Positions 56,131-64,000 of a DNA stretch of 64,000 nucleotides are shown piece by piece. The translations under genes and the position numbers were made by a program. Source of the stretch: Paralichthys olivaceus (taxonomy: Eukaryota > Chordata > Actinopteri > Pleuronectiformes > Paralichthyidae); assembly GCF_024713975.1 (NCBI RefSeq), contig NC_091107.1, forward strand, positions 15,055,501 to 15,119,500, given 5' to 3'. The stretch's first letter is position 1, and each line of letters begins with the position of its first letter. Under the pieces are notes generated by a model. That model did not search any database, had not been told where the DNA came from, and was given only the letters and a program-made list of their open reading frames with translations.

Positions 56131-59100
56131 ATGACGGGCCAGGTGGCGGAGATGGACCAGTCGTCCCACAATCTCTCAGTGAAGACCACCTTGGAGGAGG
56201 AGATCGGGAGAGCTGACAGTATTCTGAGCAGGTGATCATTTCATTTCATCATGTGTGGTGAGGTCCTCGGCTCAGGGATTTGTTTAAGAGAAGCAAACTC
56301 ACATGTGAGAGTTTTTGCTTGGTTTTCCAGGGTGCCATCTGTCTGCGATGACACATCCTCAGAGCTGCAGAGAGTCGCCACTCTCGACCCTCACAGAGGC
56401 CATTCTAGAAATTCTTTTCAGAGGACCGGAGCCATCTCAAGGTAAAACTGAAAAAGAAAGCTTTAATAAGCTGAGTCATCAGAGAAGATAAAACTGACCT
56501 TTGTTGCTTGTTTAATTGTTTTTTGCAAAAACATACCTGGCTTTTAGAAAAGAAATGCCCACAGCTATTTCTCCAGACAAAGTTTAAAATTGTTGTGCTC
56601 AAGTCTTTTTGAGGTGGATAAAAAAACTAAAGGTAATGTACACAGTGGAATTTGATGAGAGGTAGCAGGACCATAACACCAGAGAAAGAGACATTTTCCA
56701 GCTCTTTCCATCTTCTTGTCTCAGAAATTCTAGGATGCCAAAATAAAACATATTTCCGAAATAATTTGATAATGAGTTTACTTGTACCATTTAAAATAGA
56801 ATCTGTCAGACTAATTGTAATTCATTTGGGGAATTGTTTATACCTGTGATACTGAAATCAAGCTAAATGGTATTGTTGGTATTTTGTTGTTATTATGCAG
56901 TTTGATGAAGTTGTGTGTCTTCTGTCTCACTGTTTTCATATATAATGGTAAAGTGCAAAATAAAGAAGAGCCTGCACACTTCTGCCACTCCATGCCACAG
57001 AAAACTTAATTAAACAACCTTTCGATCCAGAGTTGGATCTTCGTCTAGTCCTATTGTGAAACTAAAAGTTGTTGCCCAAATTAAATTACAAGAGTTGTGA
57101 GTGAAGCATGATATTTAATAATGTGTGTGTATGGGTGTGTGGGTGTCAGAATGGTGAACCTGGTGGTGAGACTGAGGGAATGGGCACACCGGAGTCTGGT
57201 GGAGGAGGAGCGGCCGGACTCTTTCCTGGAGCGCTTTCGCGGCCCTGAGCTGAGAACGGCTCCCAGTCGCATCAGCAACACACAACCAGATGCCAATGGT
57301 AACAATGCCAAAGGGATCTTTAGGTATGCCACCCTGAACCATTAATATGCACTACATTACACAGAAGGGGGGGGGGGGAGACAGAGAATAATTAAAATGT
57401 ATAAAATAAATACAATTAAAAATTGTGTAGATCCAACGGTGTGATGTGCATATGTTTTTGTGTATAATATATTATAAGATGCATTTTGTTTCTATATCAG
57501 GAAAAACGTTTAAGACATTTAGAAAAACCTTCCAAAATTTTAAGATAACATCATAAGCCTTTAAACGAGCATAAAACTGTTAGGACAATAGTTTATATTA
57601 CAGTTATTGTGTTGCATTGCTTTCTTTCTTTGCAGTAATGTGTCATATGTACTATGTTACAGAAACATAAGCCACAGCCGTGACATAGTGTGTCATCTGC
57701 AATCTCTCCATGCTTTCAGGAAAAAGTGGAATCTGTTTGTGGTGTCCCCATCCGATAACGCCTACTACCGCTGGTTATTTGTTATCGCCACAGCGGTGCT
57801 GTACAACTGGTTCCTTGTTGTTGCAAGGTATTGTATCGTTAACTGTTTGGGGCCTGCATCCTCCAGAGACTGGATGTTCTGTTTGCTGCTGTAGTCTGAG
57901 ATGTAAACCATTACTCTTATTTATCCATAGGGCATGCTTTGATAAGTTACAGGTGAGCAACTACATCTGCTGGCTGGTGTTGGACTACCTCTCCGACACT
58001 GTGTACCTTATGGACACTTGTGTCCGTCTACGCACGGGTAACAAAATACAGCCTCTTCCCTCAAGACACAATAAAGTGCTTAGACCTAAAGGCCCCATGT
58101 TTAAGATAATAACTATGATGGTATACTTTACTATTTGTTGAAAATGTGATAATCTATATGAACTGTTAGTATGTCACTTTCAGCCCATTTCCTGAAGGTT
58201 TTGGCGACATTTGAAATCCTATTCAATTAAAATGCAGAATGATTCCAGTTTTAAACAAGAATATGCTTACTAAGATCCAGGTCACAGGACTAAGTCAAAA
58301 AGCAACTGGGCTTCCCACAAGTCATTGCATTTGTTTGTAAATTAAGGCCATTGAGTGGAGTCATGTGAGAAAGTAAATGAAAGCATAAAAAGCTGCTCTG
58401 TGGAGAGCAGAACAAACTTTGTACATAACATTTTATTCTATTCTATTACACTGAAAGTGTTAGCAAATAGTCACCTACATCCAGCAGCCACAACACTACA
58501 TAAGCATTCATTTAGAGTCGTGTTTTTGGCAACATGATTCTAAGTCTAATATTCACTCTCCTTTAGCTCATTTCTGGCTTTGACAAACTCCTCAGAGAGA
58601 TATCTGGCACTCCATGCTCCAAACTCCATCTAGTTGCTATTTTATTCTGTCTGCTGTCTGGAAATGGGCAGGTAGTGAAGAGAAGATTCATAGATAGTCT
58701 TCTTCTGACACTTCTGATTTTCACAATAATGAGCTGATATGATGCATCACTGCACAACTGAATCTTTGTTCTGTTTATCTTTTCCCAGGTTTCCTCGAAC
58801 AAGGTTTGCTGGTGAAGGACCACGCCAAGCTAAGAGACAGCTACGTCCGTACATTGCAGTTCAAGTTGGATGTGGTGTCCATCTTACCCACTGACCTGGC
58901 CTACATCGCCACAGGCATCCACACGCCACAGCTCAGGTTCAATCGTCTGCTGCGCTTCCCTCGCATGTTTGAATTCTTTGACCGCACAGAGACGCGCACC
59001 AACTACCCCAACATTTTCCGCATCTGCAACTTGGTGCTTTACATCCTTGTCATCATTCACTGGAACGCCTGCATCTACTATGCTATATCCAAGTCTTTGG

Positions 59101-60266
59101 GATTTGGCTCAGACACTTGGGTGTTCCCCAACAAATCTAATTCCTCCCTGACTCGGAGTTACGTCTACTGTCTGTACTGGTCAACTCTAACTCTGACGAC
59201 CATTGGAGAGATGCCTGCACCTGTGCGAGATGAAGAGTACCTATTTGTGGTCTTTGACTTTCTTGTTGGGGTTCTGATCTTTGCCACAATTGTGGGAAAC
59301 GTTGGCTCTATGATTGCCAACATGAATGCCACCCGTGCTGAGTTTCAAGCCCGCATCGATGCCATCAAACACTACATGCACTTCCGCAAAGTCAGCAAAG
59401 AACTGGAGACGCGTGTCATTAAATGGTTTGATTACCTTTGGACCAACAAGAAAGCAGTGGACGAGCAGGAGGTGCTAAAGAACTTGCCAAACAAACTGCG
59501 GGCTGAGATTGCAATAAATGTACACCTGGAGACCCTGAAGAAAGTGCGCATCTTTCAAGACTGCGAGGCCGGACTGCTGGTGGAGCTTGTGCTCAAACTA
59601 CGGCCGCAGGTCTTCAGTCCGGGGGATTACATCTGCAGGAAAGGGGACATAGGTAAGGAGATGTATATCATTAAGGAGGGTAAGCTGGCTGTGGTGGGCA
59701 ATGACGGGGTCACACAGTACGCTCTCCTCACCGCCGGCAGCTGCTTTGGGGAAATCAGCATTCTGAACATAAAAGGTAGTAAAATGGGAAATCGCCGGAC
59801 AGCCAACATTCGCAGCTTAGGTTACTCTGACCTCTTCTGCCTCTCCAAGGACGACTTGATGGAGGCAGTGACCGAGTATCCAGATGCTAAGACTGTGCTA
59901 GAGGAGAGGGGCCGGGAGATCCTGACAAAGGAGGGTCTGTTGGATGAGAACGTGGAGAGTGTTGGGCTGCAGAAAGAGGACACAGAGGAGAAGGTGGAGA
60001 GGCTGGAGTCCTCTCTGGACTCCCTTCAAACTCGCTTTTCTCGTTTACTCAGTGAATACACGCACACTCAGCAGCGGCTGAAGCAGCGAATCACTGGACT
60101 GGAGCGGCAGCTGAATCAAACGGACTGCGGCGCAGATGCAGACCATGACACTGACGCCCCTGCAGAGACAGTCAGTGAAACAGACCCAGTGCCTGTTGCC
60201 CACACAGATAGGTCTCCACATCAGAATAATGTGCAAATAGAGGACAAGAAAAGGCCGACATTATAA
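56131..60266 (+). CDS. cnga2: Cyclic-nucleotide-gated channel alpha subunit 2 (olfactory type)
   Basis: Six exons: 56131-56231, 56331-56441, 57150-57323, 57720-57827, 57931-58037 and 58789-60266, giving 692 residues (human CNGA2 664). CNGA2 forms the cAMP-opened cation channel of olfactory cilia. [11 protein letters not shown] near the N-terminus and [17 protein letters not shown] are CNGA2-type words. S1 is [22 protein letters not shown]4-S5 carries [20 protein letters not shown], and S5 is [21 protein letters not shown]. The pore is [12 protein letters not shown] with the key Glu. Then come the C-linker ([20 protein letters not shown]), the cyclic-nucleotide-binding domain ([40 protein letters not shown]) and a C-terminal leucine zipper ([30 protein letters not shown]). 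The last exon holds about 70% of the protein, as in other CNGA genes. Two residues after the pore Glu differ from what I recall in CNGA1-3 (see findings). Confidence 0.95.
57367..57378. repeat. G homopolymer run
   Basis: 12 consecutive G bases in a cnga2 intron; a likely site of sequencing or assembly length error. Confidence 0.8.
58038..58788. other. cnga2 intron 5
   Basis: Non-coding AT-rich intron. Nothing else seen. Confidence 0.45.
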
Positions 60267-62828
60267 CATTAAGTGTCACCCAGGAGATTTTAGACAGGAG
60301 GAAAACCTCATGACACACTCTTAAACACCTTTGTTGGAATGCTTCATAAGTTTTACTGAGCGTAAAGAGATGTCCACATGTCAATAAACATGAGAAGAAT
60401 CTGACAACACGGCCACGCCAAAGCAGATTTTGAGTTTTTGACTTTGCCAAAACCAGTGAGTTGAATGTGTTTAAGTGTTGGCTTTAAAGTAACTTCCCAG
60501 GATATGTTAAATTACATTTCTCTGATTAAAAAATAAAAAATAAAATCTGGAATACATTAAAAATCCGTAAAATAAATGTAAATGTGCTTTAAATAAAAGT
60601 AAAGGGTGGATTTTTGGCTGGAAAAGCGATCCATAATAACTGCAGGTTATTATGGATTGTTGGTCACTTGTAAACATCTTGTATTTTATTGCATCAGCAA
60701 AGGGACTCAGGCTCTGAACACCTCATCTCATGCTGCCCCTCCTGGGAGAAATGTCTGAGGAGAGGTGGTAAAAGGTGATTTGCTGGGTTCACATACACAA
60801 ACACCATGATTTTCCAGCCTCCTCATTCTCCAGGTTTGGATCTTTATCATGACAATGGTTTGACATTTTCCTGGACTTTGTAGGACAAAGAATTTTAGCT
60901 CTCACTCACAATATCCAGTTTTGGTTTTCCAGCTGAGCCACAAATGGGCTGCAGTTGAGTGAGATTTTTATTTGCTCTAAAATTTACTTTGCCAATCTTT
61001 TATATTAAAATGACTCAGCTACTTTGTCCTTGTTTTCATTTAGTTGCTCCCATTTCTATCCCACATACCCTCTGGATTGAGGGACTGGGGATTTTCCAGT
61101 TATTCAGTCTCGACATTCCAGGATACAAGTGAACCACATGAGCAGTGACGATAAGAGCAGCTGGAACAATGCCTCAGTGGCAGAGCTGGCTATAGCAAAG
61201 AGGCAGAAGGTAATGAGTGCATACGTATCCCCTACAGCCCCTAAAGGCGTGGGTGGGATCAAGTGCCACGGACAGATCTCCAGTTACCTTCGTTAGGCTG
61301 GTAACATGCATACCAAGTCTCTCCTTTGGAAAGAAAAAAGACTGTTACAGCTCTTGATGGACACATATATTAAATTCTGTTTTGTCAGCAGTACATGAAG
61401 ACCTCAGTCTCGGCCTAAATGTAACCCTAACATGAGATATTCCCAGTAGACAATAGTGAATTGAAAATGAAAACACATGTTTTTTATATCATGTAAGCAG
61501 CGATTGCAATGAACTGAAATGCAACTATCATTGAAACGCGGTCAAAAACAACGATTTTCTTCACTTCTCAATGAACCAATCAGAGTTAAGCAGCATTTAA
61601 ATTAGAATCTCATGATACTTGATGAACTGCCCGTCAAATATATTCCCACAAACTTCTAAAAAAACTGGATAGCTTATTTATCAGGTGTTAAATCTTGATA
61701 AATATCATTTTGCAGTTTTGAATGTCAAATCATTTTTATCAACATGAAAATCCACTTTGCATTGTGGAATAAGCTTGTTCCTCTATTTGTACAGCTGTCT
61801 GCCCTGTTGATTTGCTCAACAGGTGCAGGGCATCACCCTGACCCCACCCACCCAGCGCCTGCACCCTACCACATCAAACTTTAACCACCATGTGTCATGT
61901 GTGCAGGACAGCTGGTGCAGTGTCAATGGGGCCTTGTGTGCATGGACACTGCACTGAATGAAAATAAAAATAACCTTCTCTGTGCAGGACAGTTGTTCCA
62001 ATTGTACCTATATGTATGTTTCCAATTTACAAATTTTCTTTTTTTTTTCGTACACGGAAGACTTTGGGGTTTTAGATCAATCAGATTTTAATTTCTGATA
62101 TTCATATTGATCTGTGTTATTCAGTTTAGGGCGTAGCACCTTGTGTATCAAATTGCCCTTCAATCACTCTTAGGGCAATACCTGGGCAATATGAAACACC
62201 TGTCAGTCACAGATTCCAATGTTTTCTCACATACAAAATGAGTAGGTTCAAACAGAGAACTGCCAAAACAAAGGAATTGGCCTTGTGGTTCCATTAGCTC
62301 TGGACTGTATTTACCATAAATATGGCTTTTTTCTAAATGAGGATCAAGCGGTGAGCACTGTGAAAAATGATTGAGTCAGAACAAAAAACACACATGACAT
62401 ATGAATTTTTCTGAATATATCTATATTGCTTGTACTTTGAAAGTGTAACAGAACAGCTCACAAACATCTAAAAAGGAAATTTGAAGAAACTATCCCTGAT
62501 CGCAGGGATTCACTCATCACATAAAAAGAAAATATCAACTGTGCCAGACAAAGTGTGACAGCAACGGTAAACACAACTATTCATTATTTTATTTAATGCG
62601 CAGAGTTAGGACAAAAATTTCAATACACTGCATCATTGTTCAAGATACTGTAGAAATTAGACCAAAAGAAAAACTGATTTCATTCCGTAGTAACTGTGAT
62701 TGAATGTGAAGATACAGAGGAGATGTGCAGAGCTGCACAAGTGTGTTGGGGAGCTGAGAGTCCGCGACATGCTGATGGCGATCTGTGTACTGATTTGCTG
62801 AGAGTATCCACTGGGACAAATGTGACAG
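60267..62828. other. Convergent spacer between cnga2 and the Rag GTPase gene
   Basis: Contains the 3' UTRs of both genes. AATAAA hexamers occur at several places shortly after the cnga2 stop (for example in caataaacatg near 60381 and aaataaaagt near 60591). Small inverted repeats lie at 61803-61823 and 61916-61953. No further gene is supported. Confidence 0.5.
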
Positions 62829-64000
62829 CTAGCGCATGCGCATGTGCAGACTGTGCTTGGGTCCATCCACCCGCTCCAACTTCTCAAAGTGTTTCCTAGC
62901 ATTACGGATATTGATGAGAGTGGCGGCAGAGGCTAGAAAATAGAAAAATAATTAATTAGGATTTTGATTGTTTGCTATTGTTTGAATCATACACTCAAGG
63001 CAAAGGACGGCCATTTTCACTACTTACGAATGGACGGGTCTGACATGATGACCATGACATATGTGTTGGAGGTGAAGACGTCAATGAAGGCTGCAAAGTT
63101 GGAGTTCCTCACTTCCATGCTTTGGAAAGAGGCTGCAAGTTTACTGGAATTAAGATATTTTAAAAAGAAATGAGAAACATCATACAAGTGTCCCAGATGA
63201 TTTTGGCAGTAAAGGTGATGTTTTTGTGTGAACTTACCTACAGCTGAGTTTGAACTGTTTGATAATGTTACTGATCTTCTCAAATCTGTGAGCATCACGC
63301 TGCTCTTTGCACTGATAGTGGGAGATCACCTGGATTTACAAAAACACCACGTCACATTAATGATCAGAAGATGCTGCATAAGATCCATCCTGGACAATGT
63401 CTCCCACCCTCTCCATGACGTGCTGATCAAACACAGGAGCACGTTCAGTGCAAGACGCAGATCACAAAAATGCACCACAGTCATTACTGCCTGTGATGAC
63501 TATATAACTCCTCCCTCTGAAAAAATTTGAGTCATAACAAGCACATCCATTTGCACTAAATATCCAATGTACAGTACGCATAATATTGTATATATTTCAT
63601 ATTTTATTTTTAATCTTATATGCTATATTTCTACCTTTTACTTGGAGCAATCGTAACAAACAAGTTTCCCCCTGGGATCAATAAAGTATTTCTGATTCTG
63701 AAGACGACTTTCATTTCCAGATTCAGATTTTCTTTTTTGTCAAGGGAAGTGGTCGCTCTCACCAGGAAGGTGGCTCTCTCAAACAGAAGAACTTCATCTG
63801 CCTCAATGATTTGTGCAAAATTCCTCAGGTTCGTTTCCAGCTGCTGGACGTTTGGTATGAGCTGATACACGATGCTCGACCAGGCCTGCAAGCACACGTT
63901 AACATGTTTCTGATGCCTTTATCAACTTTATCAGCCCAAAAATTCAACAAACAACTGTATGTATTCACAACCTTATACAGGGTTTCATCCCAGATCGATG
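62829..64000 (-). CDS. rraga: Ras-related GTP-binding protein A/B (Rag GTPase), 3' part
   Basis: Partial gene running off the right edge. Exons: 63972-64000 (continues), 63763-63885, 63238-63329, 63028-63143 and 62829-62932. RagA/B pairs with RagC/D on lysosomes to recruit mTORC1 in response to amino acids. Only the C-terminal roadblock-type dimerisation domain is in the window: [105 protein letters not shown] and [20 protein letters not shown]. The GTPase domain lies beyond 64000. RagA and RagB are nearly identical here. Human RRAGB is the intron-containing gene and is X-linked, like three neighbours of this locus, so rragb is an equally good name. The C-terminus reads HSLHMRMR, against HSLLMR in human. 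Confidence 0.95.

Noticed and set aside
57607-58141. Plus-strand open frames extending cnga2 exons 4 and 5 through their introns
   Set aside because: Clear donor sites after 57827 and 58037 with matching phase and family alignment show these are intron read-through.
62829-62848. gcgcatgcgca as an NRF1-type promoter motif
   Set aside because: It is coding sequence for the last residues of the Rag GTPase and lies at a gene 3' end, so a promoter role is unlikely.

Overview
This is nuclear DNA from a vertebrate, almost certainly a spiny-rayed (percomorph) teleost fish. Genes are split into many short exons with GT/AG introns. Proteins align best with vertebrate families, introns are compact, and at least five copies of a short interspersed repeat that I recognise as common in percomorph genomes are scattered through introns and spacers. 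There is no bacterial, phage or organelle content, no CRISPR array and no convincing tRNA or rRNA gene.

Layout from left to right. (1) 1918-3371, minus: a two-exon THIK-type two-pore-domain K+ channel, closest to kcnk12. (2) 5819-7551, minus: six exons of the catalytic domain of inositol-trisphosphate 3-kinase C. They lack a recognisable upstream region and carry an in-frame stop just 5' of the best ATG. (3) 10428-14833, plus: ccdc61 (VFL3 homologue, a basal-body protein), with a CpG-rich promoter near 8.6-9.3 kb. (4) 16664-34782, minus: the complete chromatin remodeller atrx, 35 coding exons, 1,920 residues, with ADD domain and SNF2 helicase. Its introns hold a LINE fragment and two copies of the short repeat. 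(5) 42131-51178, plus: pls3 (plastin-3, actin bundling), 15 coding exons and a non-coding first exon ending at 36027. It is head-to-head with atrx across about 1.2 kb that includes a GC-rich promoter with a palindromic CRE. (6) 53.9-54.9 kb: decayed repeat sequence and an unidentified broken secreted-protein-like sequence. (7) 56131-60266, plus: cnga2, the olfactory cyclic-nucleotide-gated channel alpha subunit, 6 exons, 692 residues. (8) 62829 to the right edge, minus: the 3' half of a RagA/RagB GTPase gene.

These genes do not form one pathway. The linkage is still informative: from memory, ATRX, PLS3, CNGA2 and RRAGB are all on the human X chromosome (far apart there), while ITPKC and CCDC61 are both on human chromosome 19q. 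The window therefore joins two ancestral blocks. Exon models were assembled by hand from splice signals, reading phase and remembered family sequence. For the five complete genes and the short itpkc ORF, the exon lengths sum to whole codon numbers, which supports the boundaries. No single undescribed system stands out. The points most worth a second look are the truncated itpkc with its in-frame stop, the missing arginine ER-retention cluster in the THIK channel, unusual pore residues in cnga2, a changed EF-hand loop in pls3, and a conserved peptide island in the disordered part of atrx.
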